Shown here: positions 1 through 6,342 of the stretch, piece by piece | Numbering within the stretch: position 1 is the first letter of the stretch | Layout of the letters: every line of letters begins with the position of its first letter | DNA from: UBA6448 sp051893155 | GTDB taxonomy: Bacteria > Bacillota_I > Bacilli_A > RF39 > UBA660 | Length of the DNA stretch: 8,502 nt | Direction of reading: 5' to 3' | Assembly (NCBI GenBank): GCA_051893155.1 | Contig: JBJFGY010000064.1 | Span: forward strand, 1-8,502 | Notes under the pieces: model-generated | Told to the model about the DNA's origin: nothing | Database searches by the model: none | The model's input: the letters and a program-made list of their open reading frames with translations, nothing else | Made by a program: the position numbers and the translations under genes

Positions 1-60
1 AAAAATATAAAATAATAACCTTTTTCCAATAAACCATATTTTTTTTAGTATATTTTTCAA
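1..60 (-). CDS. Probable 5' end of an unidentified gene, TTG start, cut by window edge
   Basis: Reading the minus strand from 60, a TTG codon opens 20 stop-free codons to the window edge. The predicted start is MKNILKKIWFIGKRLLFYIF, a basic, hydrophobic N-terminus such as membrane or exported proteins have. The reason for choosing this start is an AGGAG sequence (70-74) placed 9 bases upstream of the TTG. Another in-frame choice in a different frame, ATG at about 38, has no ribosome site at a useful distance. The gene would lie downstream of HU on the same strand, beyond the HU terminator. No family can be recognised from 20 residues. The call is an inference from the ribosome site and the residue pattern. 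Confidence 0.4.
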   Translation of the reverse strand, partial: MKNILKKIWFIGKRLLFYIF

Positions 61-130
61 AACTACCAACTCCTACTGTAATATAGTACCAAATTTTTGA
101 TAAAAAGTCTTAAATTTTACTTAAATATAT

Positions 131-159
131 AAAAAAGACTAGAATTTCTAGTCTTTTTT
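131..159 (-). terminator. Rho-independent terminator of the HU gene
   Basis: A 13-bp perfect stem (131-143 with 147-159, core GACTAGA/TCTAGTC) closes on a 3-base loop. It lies 7 bases past the HU stop codon. Both flanks are A/T runs, so it carries a U tract in either direction and could act bidirectionally. With all neighbours on the minus strand, ending the HU transcript is the obvious role. Confidence 0.85.
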
Positions 160-165
160 TTTCTA

Positions 166-438
166 CTAATTTAAAGCGTCTTTTAATTTGCTACCAGCTT
201 TAAATGATGCAACAGTTTTTGCAGGAATTTTTAGAGGTTCTTTAGTTAATGGATTAATTCCTTCTCTAGCAGCTCTTTTTTTAGCTGAGAATGTTCCAAA
301 ACCAACTAAAGCAACTTTTCCTTCTTTTTTAAGTCCTGAAGTAATTCCTTCAAGGCAAGCATCTAATGCACGAGTAGCATCAGCTTTTGTTAAGCCAGCT
401 TTATTAGCAATAAATTCTACTAATTCAGTCTTTGACAT
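166..438 (-). CDS. hup: HU-family histone-like DNA-binding protein
   Basis: This 90-residue protein is the bacterial HU/IHF-type nucleoid protein, a small dimer that bends and compacts DNA without strong sequence preference. It begins MSKTELVEFIANKAGLTKAD and has the family signature GFGTF at residues 46-50. The beta-arm region follows (roughly residues 52-75, with Arg/Lys and NPLTKEP), including the Pro that intercalates into DNA in HU. It ends in the usual C-terminal helix (FKAGSKLKDALN). Length matches B. subtilis HBsu (92 residues). The start is fixed by AGGAGG at 448-453, 9 bases upstream. The stop is TAG. It lies directly downstream of spoIVA, as hbs does in B. subtilis, so hbs would be an equally good symbol. 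It is separated from spoIVA by a terminator and probably has its own promoter. Confidence 0.97.
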   Translation of the reverse strand: MSKTELVEFIANKAGLTKADATRALDACLEGITSGLKKEGKVALVGFGTFSAKKRAAREGINPLTKEPLKIPAKTVASFKAGSKLKDALN

Positions 439-487
439 TTTAATTTACCTCCTATATTATTTATAAGGCACTTTACCTTACAAATTA

Positions 488-516
488 ACCATATCAAACT
501 TTTATTATAAAATCAA
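488..516 (-). promoter_or_regulatory. Candidate sigma-A promoter for HU
   Basis: On the minus strand, TTGATT (511-516) and TATGGT (488-493) are 17 bases apart, giving a leader of about 43 bases before the HU start. Each box matches 4 of 6 consensus bases. A perfect TATAAT also occurs at 504-509 but has no recognisable -35 partner 16-18 bases away. The spoIVA terminator just upstream implies that some promoter must sit in this gap. Confidence 0.35.
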
Positions 517-518
517 TA

Positions 519-555
519 AAAAAAGTGCATTTTTGCGCTTTTTTTGCACTTTTTT
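519..555 (-). terminator. Rho-independent terminator of spoIVA
   Basis: An 11-bp stem (519-529 with 545-555, core AGTGCA/TGCACT) encloses a 15-base loop. The minus-strand transcript ends in a T run. The hairpin begins two bases after the spoIVA TAA. It separates the sporulation gene from HU, which must be expressed vegetatively. Confidence 0.85.
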
Positions 556-557
556 AC

Positions 558-2036
558 TTAAATAACAATGGCAATTAAGTTATTCGCTCCTTTATTAACA
601 ATCTTAGTTACAGTGCTTGCAAGTTTAAATCTAGCACTATCTGGCATCATTGCAAGTTTAGCTTCAATTCCTTCTTTAACAATTTGTTCTAAACTTCGAC
701 CAAATATTTCACTTTGCCAAATACTATTTTTATCATTTTCATAATCTTTCATTATATAATCAATTAATTCTTTTGACTGAATTTCTGATCCTATAATAGG
801 TTCAAATGTTGATTCTACATCAACTTTAATTAAATGAATTGAAGATGCTTTAGCTTTAAGCTTGACACCAAATCTACTACCTTGTTTAATAATTTCTGGT
901 GTTGATAATTTCATATCCTTAAGTGTTGGATGCATTATTCCATAACCAGTATTTTTAGCCATTTTAATTGCACTTTTAATATTTTTAAGTTCACTTTCAT
1001 TTTCATTAAATGATATAAACATATTAAGTAAACTTGATTTAGTAATTGTTTCATTTCCAATTGATTCTTTTAAAACAGTTTCAAATAGTTCATCACTACT
1101 TTCAAGTGTAATTGTAACATCCCCAGTAGAAGTATCAAAATTAGATATATAACTTTTAGAAATATACTCACTTTCCATAAATATATTATTTATACTATCA
1201 ACATCTTTTAATTTATTTACTTTAAATGCCGCTTCTTTAATTTTTTCAAGATAATGCATTTTAATTTCATTATCATTTTTTAAAATATCAATCCATTTTG
1301 GTATTTTAACATTTACATTTACTACCGGAAATTCATATAATGCAGTTTTAAGCATATTTTGAAGTTCATCAGTTCCAACTTTATCTACACTTGAGGCAAT
1401 AACTGGTACATTATATTCATCTTCCATTTTTTTTGCAAGTTCAAGTGTTTCACGATTTTCAGGATGCGTTGAATTTAAAATTACTATAAATGGTTTGCCA
1501 ATTTCTTTTAATTCATGAACAACTTTTTCTTCAGCTTCAATATAATTTTCTCTGGCAATTTCAGTAATTGAACCATCTGTTGTAACAACTATACCTATTG
1601 TAGCATGATCTTTTATAACTTTTTCTGTACCTATTTGGGCAGCTTCCGTTAAAGGAATATAATCATCATACCATGGGCTTTTTACCATTCTAGGATTACC
1701 ATCTGCATCAAGAAATCCTGTAACATCTTTAATAACATATCCTACACAGTCAACAAGTTTAATACTAGTTTGGAACTCATCAACTTTAATATTAGCTCCT
1801 GATGAAGGAACAAATTTTGGCTCAGTTGTCATTATTTGTTTGCCTTGAGCCGATTGAGGCACCTCATCTAAGCATTTTTTCTTTTCATATTCATCAGTAA
1901 TATTTGGAACTACTAACCTTTCTATAAACCTTTTTATAAATGTTGATTTACCAGTTCTAACTGCTCCAACTACACCAAGATATATTTCGCCACCTGCTCT
2001 TTTGCTTAATGAGGCAATAACATTTTCATTTTCCAT
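558..2036 (-). CDS. spoIVA: Stage IV sporulation protein A, spore-coat basement-layer ATPase
   Basis: SpoIVA is made in the mother cell. It binds the forespore surface through the small peptide SpoVM and polymerises with ATP hydrolysis into the platform on which the coat is built. This copy is 492 residues, the length of the B. subtilis protein. It has the Walker A loop GAVRTGKST at 24-32 (Lys30), the threonine pair T70-T71 in the sensor-like position, a Walker B-like LVDCVGY with Asp96, and NSTHP near 188-192 where GTPases carry NKxD. The P-loop domain covers roughly residues 1-235, followed by the middle domain and the C-terminal polymerisation region ending NNLIAIVI. No lesion is visible. 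The start is supported by AAAGGTGAG at 2039-2047. The gene is monocistronic between two terminators and precedes HU, as in Bacillus. It implies that the host forms endospores or recently did. Confidence 0.97.
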   Translation of the reverse strand: MENENVIASLSKRAGGEIYLGVVGAVRTGKSTFIKRFIERLVVPNITDEYEKKKCLDEVPQSAQGKQIMTTEPKFVPSSGANIKVDEFQTSIKLVDCVGYVIKDVTGFLDADGNPRMVKSPWYDDYIPLTEAAQIGTEKVIKDHATIGIVVTTDGSITEIARENYIEAEEKVVHELKEIGKPFIVILNSTHPENRETLELAKKMEDEYNVPVIASSVDKVGTDELQNMLKTALYEFPVVNVNVKIPKWIDILKNDNEIKMHYLEKIKEAAFKVNKLKDVDSINNIFMESEYISKSYISNFDTSTGDVTITLESSDELFETVLKESIGNETITKSSLLNMFISFNENESELKNIKSAIKMAKNTGYGIMHPTLKDMKLSTPEIIKQGSRFGVKLKAKASSIHLIKVDVESTFEPIIGSEIQSKELIDYIMKDYENDKNSIWQSEIFGRSLEQIVKEGIEAKLAMMPDSARFKLASTVTKIVNKGANNLIAIVI

Positions 2037-2067
2037 TTCTCACCTTTTCTATTAAAGATTATTCATA

Positions 2068-2097
2068 ATTATAAAAGTTATTACAAAAAAAATATGA
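2068..2097 (-). promoter_or_regulatory. Candidate spoIVA promoter, possibly sigma-E type
   Basis: The minus strand has TCATATT (2091-2097) followed by TTTATAAT (2068-2075). B. subtilis spoIVA is under mother-cell sigma-E, whose -35 resembles this first box. The -10 lacks the usual leading CA (consensus CATACAAT), so the match is partial. TATAAT at 2068-2073 could equally be a sigma-A -10. The upstream box is also one arm of the preceding gene's terminator. Confidence 0.35.
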
Positions 2098-2118
2098 ATT
2101 TTAAAATTTCATATTTTT
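2085..2118 (-). terminator. Rho-independent terminator of the 111-residue gene
   Basis: An 11-bp stem (2088-2098 with 2108-2118, core TATGAA/TTCATA) has a 9-base loop and a minus-strand T run. The upstream arm overlaps the stop codon at 2117-2119, so the hairpin begins inside the gene's last codon. Confidence 0.8.
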
Positions 2119-2452
2119 ATCTAGAAAGTTCTTCTATTTCTTTTCCTTCACCAAAGAAAAGATTACGATATTCATTTACATAATAGTATGGTTTAACTTC
2201 ATAACCATCTTTAACTGTAGGATTTAAATAAAGCATGCCATTTTCACCTCTTACATAAAATATTGCTCTTGCATAGTCAATAAAAGGAAGTTTAACATTA
2301 TTTACGCAGATATTTTCATAATCATTAACACTGCTTAATAATCCATTTACTTTTATTAAATTACCATTCCACCAAATTAAACATTCAACATTTTGACCTA
2401 CGTAATCATGTAAATTTTCAAACATCGTTTCAACCATTTCTTTTTGTTTCAT
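2117..2452 (-). CDS. Small protein of unknown function, possible Sm/SH3-like barrel
   Basis: This 111-residue acidic protein is not one I recognise. An upstream in-frame ATG at 2464 would add MGGK, but those codons are the ribosome site itself (GGGAGG at 2457-2462). The predicted transcript also starts near 2469, so the ATG at 2452 (MKQKEMVETM) is preferred. After a helical start (residues 1-20) comes a run of beta-like segments: VECLIWW at 22-28, KVNGLLSSV at 34-42, ICVNNVKLPF at 48-57, ARAIFYV at 61-67 and MLYLNP at 73-78. This hydrophobic/Gly spacing recalls small Sm-like or SH3-like barrels; that is an inference only. The tail is Tyr- and Glu-rich. No signal peptide or membrane segment is seen. 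It has its own strong promoter and lies just downstream of the amidoligase pair, with no evident terminator between. It is not a gamma-glutamyl cyclotransferase, the enzyme often found beside amidoligases. Confidence 0.8.
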   Translation of the reverse strand: MKQKEMVETMFENLHDYVGQNVECLIWWNGNLIKVNGLLSSVNDYENICVNNVKLPFIDYARAIFYVRGENGMLYLNPTVKDGYEVKPYYYVNEYRNLFFGEGKEIEELSR

Positions 2453-2475
2453 TTTTCCTCCCATAAAGTAATTTT

Positions 2476-2504
2476 ATTATATTAATATTATGTATTTATG
2501 TCAA
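2476..2504 (-). promoter_or_regulatory. Consensus sigma-A promoter of the 111-residue gene
   Basis: TTGACA (2499-2504) and TATAAT (2476-2481) are both perfect on the minus strand with an ideal 17-base spacer. Initiation near 2469 would leave a leader of about 17 bases that contains the GGGAGG ribosome site. This is the strongest promoter in the window and suggests constitutive, abundant expression. Confidence 0.85.
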
Positions 2505-2519
2505 ATATTATTTTAATTG

Positions 2520-3455
2520 CTATTTAAATACTACTTTACTTTTATATCTAATTAATCTATTAATTTTTTGATTTGCTTCATAATTTGTTTCATAACGCTT
2601 ATTAAATAATTCAATCATTTGACTATTATCTTCGAAAAGAAGATATAAAAGGACATCTTTTTTACTTTCTTCATTTACTTTTTCACTTACAAAAAAATTA
2701 ATTTCGTCTTTACTAATCCCCTTTTTAGAGGCATCAATCAATTTTAAATATAAAATTATATTTAATAATATTTCATTATAATCTAGTTCACCATTAGGAC
2801 ATCTAAACTCAATTGTATTTTTTGTAATAGAAAATGCATTTAAAATATTTATTGAGTTAAATCTATCTACTTGAATAGTTTTCATTTTTTGAACAAAATT
2901 AAATAAATCATTATCATTATCAAAATAACCATTATTAATATAACTTTCTAATTTTACCGACATTGGTAAAGCATAGTACTTAACATTTCGACGCATTTCA
3001 CTGTTACTTTTATTAGATATTAAATAAAAAATATTTTCATTATTACAAAATATTGTATAAAGATTTTTTAATTCTAAAACTTTTTCAAATGCATCAAAAC
3101 CAATATGAATATGCCCTCCACATTCATCAGATGTATATCCTAACATTTTATTTGTTATAATATCACAAATAAGTTTTATTTCTTTTAATGATTTTATATC
3201 ATAATTTAATATTGGTGATGCAATTTCTAATACTTCTTCATTACATTGTTCATCTTTAACTACCCAATTATTTAAAATATTAGGATAATTTAAATATTTT
3301 AGTTTATCTTGATTACATAATTCAAATTCAAATTCTATTCCAAAAGTATAATTATAAAGCAAATTAATATTATATTTTAAAACATTTATTTGTTCTAATA
3401 AATATTTTTTATTTTCTAAATTATTGCTATATTTAATAAAATCTATATTATCCAT
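2520..3455 (-). CDS. Amidoligase-family protein (GS-like COOH-NH2 ligase), small paralogue
   Basis: This 311-residue protein carries the motif series of the amidoligase family (Amidoligase_2, glutamine-synthetase-like fold), whose members are thought to join a carboxylate to an amine using ATP. Visible motifs are FGIEFE (38-43, with Glu41 and Glu43), EIASP (77-81), GGHIHIG (113-119, with His115 and His117), DRFNSIN (197-203) and IEFRCPN (215-221, with Arg218). The Glu, His and Arg residues correspond to the metal/ATP- and substrate-binding positions expected for the fold. An upstream ATG at 3494 lies inside the preceding gene. The ATG at 3455 directly follows AGGAGG (3459-3464), though at an unusually short 3 bases. 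That ribosome site overlaps the stop codon of the larger paralogue, so translation is probably coupled. The ligase portion aligns throughout with that neighbour, indicating an old duplication. The substrate is unknown. The protein looks cytosolic and the stop is TAG. Confidence 0.8.
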   Translation of the reverse strand: MDNIDFIKYSNNLENKKYLLEQINVLKYNINLLYNYTFGIEFEFELCNQDKLKYLNYPNILNNWVVKDEQCNEEVLEIASPILNYDIKSLKEIKLICDIITNKMLGYTSDECGGHIHIGFDAFEKVLELKNLYTIFCNNENIFYLISNKSNSEMRRNVKYYALPMSVKLESYINNGYFDNDNDLFNFVQKMKTIQVDRFNSINILNAFSITKNTIEFRCPNGELDYNEILLNIILYLKLIDASKKGISKDEINFFVSEKVNEESKKDVLLYLLFEDNSQMIELFNKRYETNYEANQKINRLIRYKSKVVFK

Positions 3456-3458
3456 ATT

Positions 3459-3465
3459 CCTCCTA
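3459..3465 (-). promoter_or_regulatory. Ribosome site overlapping the upstream stop codon
   Basis: The minus strand reads TAGGAGG: the TAG stop of the large amidoligase gene (3463-3465) is shared with AGGAGG (3459-3464), 3 bases before the next ATG. This decides the start of the smaller gene and implies that ribosomes ending the first protein restart on the second. Confidence 0.8.
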
Positions 3466-5250
3466 AAAAGTAAAAGATGAAGTTTTATCATCAATATAAC
3501 TTAAATCTTTATTTACTTTGATATTTCTTTCAAATCTAAAATTAAATACATTATATAAATATTCATTATCATTAAATAATAGATATAATAAAATATTTTT
3601 CTTTTCTTCTATAGAATCAGAATAAATTAATTTATTTACTAAAATATTATTATTACTATATTTATTTTCATAACTAATATTTTTACTAACACTTATAAGT
3701 TTTAATAAAAAAGCAATATTTTCATGTAAATAATTAAAATTAAATTCTATATTTGGAATTCTTATTTCTAAAGTATTTTTTAATCCATCATAAACATTAT
3801 TAATATTTAAAGAACTATATTTTCCATATGAACTATGAAATATAAAACAAATCAGTTCTTCCATAGTCTTAAATTTTGGATAATGAAAATCAATTATACT
3901 ATCATTTAATCTTTTAGATATAGGTATTGCATAAGTTTGAATATTATTTCTTACTATACTATTAGGCCTATTAAGAAGTATATATAATAATTTTTCAATA
4001 TTTAAATATATTTTATAAAACATTTTTAATTCATTAACATTTTTAAAAGTACTAAATCCAATATGTATATGTCCACCACTTTCTTTTGAATAAAAAAAAT
4101 CATTTTTTTCTAAAAAATCACATACATATTTTAATTCATTTAAACATTTTTTATTATAACATAATACTGGAGAAGTAAATTCTACACCACTAGATACTGA
4201 TGCTTCTTTTTTCAAATCCCAATCATTTAAAAAATGCTTAATTTTAATAAGAATATCATTATATTCATTTACACATTCAAGTTCTACACCAAAAGTAATA
4301 TTAGGATCTATATCATTAAACATATATATATTTTCATATGGTATATTAAATTTTTCATTGCTTTGCAATATATCTTTTATAACATTTATATTAATTTTTC
4401 GAAATAATTTTTTTATTATAATAGAATCATTAAATTTATCTAAATTATCTTTTAATACGCTTAAATAAGTTTTATCATCAAATTTCGATAAATTAATTAA
4501 ATTATATAGTAATTTTTCATTATTTATTTGAGATAATGCAATAATTTTATCTATTTTATTTAATGAAATATAATAATTAATTACCTTTGTTTCATCTTTT
4601 AAATTAGCTATTACATATGGTTTTAATTTAACATCATCAATATATTCAATTAATTTATCTTGAGTTAGAAATTTTATTACATTTATTTTATCTTCAAAAG
4701 AAAGTTTATTAAAATATTTACATTTAATATTTGGATTATTTATTTTAGAAAGAATAAATATAATATTTTCATTGTCTAATTTATTTATTATTTTTTCTTT
4801 TGTTTCATCGCTTAATTTATTACTAACTATTATATTAATTATATCCATTTTAGAAAATGTATTTAAATTATTTATTATTAAATTATAAATAATATCTTCA
4901 TCTTTTATGAATTTAGTTAAATATAAATTTTGTTCTTTTTTATTTAATTTATTAAAATATATTTGATAATAATCCTTATTTTTAAATTTAATATTAAAAT
5001 AATCATCTTTAGTAAATATTATATTTTTAATTTTAACCATAGATAATAATTTTAATTTATCTTCATCATTTCTAGTCATACATATTAAACTATATATAGA
5101 TAATAGATCACTATTTAAAATATCTATTAATTTATCATCAATTAAATCAATATTTTTTGATATAAAAATCATAAAAATTTTACTATTTGAAAGCTTAGTT
5201 AAATCATACTTATATATTTGATAATATAAATTTAATATAAATTGTTTCAT
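3463..5250 (-). CDS. Helical-repeat amidoligase-family protein, large paralogue
   Basis: This 595-residue protein has two parts. Residues about 1-300 are Lys/Asn/Ile-rich and look all-helical. Units beginning NKL or NL recur at 100, 144, 181, 216 and 252 (spacing 44, 37, 35, 36), like a HEAT-type solenoid, a fold that usually binds proteins. Residues about 315-575 are an amidoligase-type ligase domain: FGVELE (320-325), EFTSP (357-361), GGHIHIG (392-398), RPNS (428-431) and LEIRIPN (494-500, with Arg497). The smaller downstream protein has DRFNSIN where this one has GKYSSLN, so an Arg is replaced by Lys477. The core Glu and His residues remain. The start is supported by GAGG at 5256-5259. The gene is extremely AT-rich. 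It is followed after 7 bases by the second ligase, so the two products may act together or as a heteromer. No signal peptide is seen; the substrate is unknown. Confidence 0.82.
   Translation of the reverse strand: MKQFILNLYYQIYKYDLTKLSNSKIFMIFISKNIDLIDDKLIDILNSDLLSIYSLICMTRNDEDKLKLLSMVKIKNIIFTKDDYFNIKFKNKDYYQIYFNKLNKKEQNLYLTKFIKDEDIIYNLIINNLNTFSKMDIINIIVSNKLSDETKEKIINKLDNENIIFILSKINNPNIKCKYFNKLSFEDKINVIKFLTQDKLIEYIDDVKLKPYVIANLKDETKVINYYISLNKIDKIIALSQINNEKLLYNLINLSKFDDKTYLSVLKDNLDKFNDSIIIKKLFRKININVIKDILQSNEKFNIPYENIYMFNDIDPNITFGVELECVNEYNDILIKIKHFLNDWDLKKEASVSSGVEFTSPVLCYNKKCLNELKYVCDFLEKNDFFYSKESGGHIHIGFSTFKNVNELKMFYKIYLNIEKLLYILLNRPNSIVRNNIQTYAIPISKRLNDSIIDFHYPKFKTMEELICFIFHSSYGKYSSLNINNVYDGLKNTLEIRIPNIEFNFNYLHENIAFLLKLISVSKNISYENKYSNNNILVNKLIYSDSIEEKKNILLYLLFNDNEYLYNVFNFRFERNIKVNKDLSYIDDKTSSFTF
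3808..4305 (-). other. Ligase-domain segment of the large paralogue (motif-bearing core)
   Basis: This segment encodes about residues 316-481, from just before FGVELE through EFTSP, GGHIHIG and RPNS to the start of LNINN. It aligns motif by motif with residues about 34-200 of the downstream 311-residue protein, with similar spacing between motifs. The alignment was done by eye; overall identity outside the motifs is low. Confidence 0.7.
4414..4953 (-). repeat. Five degenerate helical protein repeats in the large amidoligase
   Basis: Residues about 100-279 contain units starting N-(K)-L followed by an acidic/Lys helix and a second Ile/Leu-rich helix. Examples are NKLSDETKEKIINKL at 144, NKLSFEDKINVIKFL at 181 and NLKDETKVINYYISL at 216. 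The period is 35-37 residues after a first unit of 44. The repeats are diverged at DNA level, so they are protein-level repeats, not a recent tandem duplication. Confidence 0.6.
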
Positions 5251-5267
5251 TTTTTCCTCGAAAAACT

Positions 5268-5273
5268 ATTATA
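5268..5273 (-). promoter_or_regulatory. Candidate -10 box for the amidoligase operon
   Basis: A perfect TATAAT on the minus strand would start transcription about 12-15 bases before the ATG at 5250, a short leader like that of the 111-residue gene. No good -35 box is visible 16-18 bases upstream, where the preceding terminator lies. A promoter is expected here because that terminator closes the previous unit. Confidence 0.4.
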
Positions 5274-5284
5274 ATTCAATTATT

Positions 5285-5312
5285 AAAAAAAATCTATAAA
5301 TTATTTTATAGA
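5285..5312 (-). terminator. Rho-independent terminator of the flippase-like gene
   Basis: A perfect 8-bp stem (5293-5300 with 5305-5312, TCTATAAA/TTTATAGA) with a 4-base loop is followed by eight T on the minus strand (5285-5292). The stop codon at 5301-5303 lies in the loop, so the last sense codons form one arm. Confidence 0.85.
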
Positions 5313-6326
5313 CTTTAAATCTCTTTTAGTTTTTTCAAAATTAAATGTAATTCCACCAATAATCATTGGTAAATAATAATCAATAATACGCCATAATATT
5401 AAACATACACTTATATACACTGAAGGAACGATAAATTTAAATAAATTTATAAAAGCATATTCCATTCCAACTGTTCCTCCTGGTATTGGCACATAAGAAC
5501 CAATTAAATAAACAAATGATGATATGGTAAGATATCCAAGATAATTATTATATGAACATCCTACAGCTTTAAATGCAAAAAAAGTAATTGAAAAATTAAA
5601 TATTAAAGCACTACTTTCAATAAAAACGAGTTTATAAAAATATTTTTTATTACTCATAAGTTCTTGATAACTTTGTTGATATTCTAAGCAAGATTTATTT
5701 ATTTTATTAAGAACTTTTTCTTTGTTTTTTATTAATTTCAATTTATATAATACGTGTACAAAAAAAGAAATGATTTTTTCACATATTTTAACATTTTTAG
5801 ATAAAAATATAACAATTAAAATAAGAAAAATATTTATTATAAATCCAATTATTAATAAAATTAATAATAATCCAGAAGGAACAAAAAATTTAAAAATTAA
5901 ATTAAATATTAAAGTTATAATATAAATAAAAAATAATGAAGTTTGTAAAACAAAAAAATGTTTTATAAGAACTGTAGTACCATTTAAATACGTTATTCCT
6001 TCTTTTTTTAATTCAAGTAATTGAAAAGGTTGACCACCAGAAGAAAAAGGAGTTATACCATTAAAAAATTTACTCATTAAATGAAGTTTTAAAGCCGATT
6101 TATAACTATAATCTTTTTTATGCTCATTTATTAATTTTTTAAATATAATTGTTTCAAGTAAAAAATATATAACAAAAATAATCATTGCAAGAATAAGCCA
6201 TAATACATTTACAGATTTTATAACCTTTATAGACGTTGCAAAATTATTTTTTAAAATATACCATACTAAAAAAGTAGATATAATTAACAAAATTAAACTA
6301 TTTATTAAAACTTTACCTTTTTTCAT
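5301..6326 (-). CDS. Flippase-like integral membrane protein (LPG_synthase_TM / UPF0104 family)
   Basis: This 341-residue polytopic protein belongs to the family that also forms the N-terminal flippase domain of MprF. Predicted membrane segments by eye lie near 8-25, 40-59, 122-147, 150-175, 232-255, 262-280 and 297-320. Family motifs are GITPFSSGGQPFQ (90-102), the PIPGG turn (280-284) with GMEYAF after it, and a late WRIIDYYLP (312-320). The cytosolic aminoacyl-transferase domain of full MprF is absent and is not encoded nearby, so it is not a lysyl-phosphatidylglycerol synthase. A role in moving a lipid or glycolipid across the membrane is known only by family analogy. GTG at 6335 would give three more residues, but transcription probably starts near 6336. 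ATG at 6326, preceded by a GTGAT ribosome-site remnant, fits better. It has its own promoter and terminator, so it is not in the amidoligase operon. Confidence 0.85.
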   Translation of the reverse strand: MKKGKVLINSLILLIISTFLVWYILKNNFATSIKVIKSVNVLWLILAMIIFVIYFLLETIIFKKLINEHKKDYSYKSALKLHLMSKFFNGITPFSSGGQPFQLLELKKEGITYLNGTTVLIKHFFVLQTSLFFIYIITLIFNLIFKFFVPSGLLLILLIIGFIINIFLILIVIFLSKNVKICEKIISFFVHVLYKLKLIKNKEKVLNKINKSCLEYQQSYQELMSNKKYFYKLVFIESSALIFNFSITFFAFKAVGCSYNNYLGYLTISSFVYLIGSYVPIPGGTVGMEYAFINLFKFIVPSVYISVCLILWRIIDYYLPMIIGGITFNFEKTKRDLKSIK

Positions 6327-6342
6327 ATCAATCACTATTTTA

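Noticed and set aside
188..466. Open frame of 92 codons on the plus strand opposite HU
   Set aside because: It is the antisense shadow of a clear HU gene; no family signature and no ribosome site.
2117..2452. Gamma-glutamyl cyclotransferase partner for the amidoligases
   Set aside because: No cyclotransferase motifs are visible; length and strand pattern do not fit.
3456..3494. Upstream ATG giving the small amidoligase 13 extra residues
   Set aside because: It overlaps the end of the preceding gene, and the strong AGGAGG lies downstream of it, just before the ATG at 3455.
2520..5250. Phage-defence or toxin system built on the amidoligases
   Set aside because: There is no nuclease, membrane effector or sensor domain nearby; the idea would rest only on the genes being uncommon.
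5722..5925. Open frame of 67 codons on the plus strand
   Set aside because: It lies wholly inside the flippase-like gene on the other strand and has only AT-driven Ile/Asn/Lys composition.
5301..6326. Full MprF lysyl-phosphatidylglycerol synthase
   Set aside because: Only the membrane flippase-like domain is present; the C-terminal aminoacyl-transferase domain is missing.
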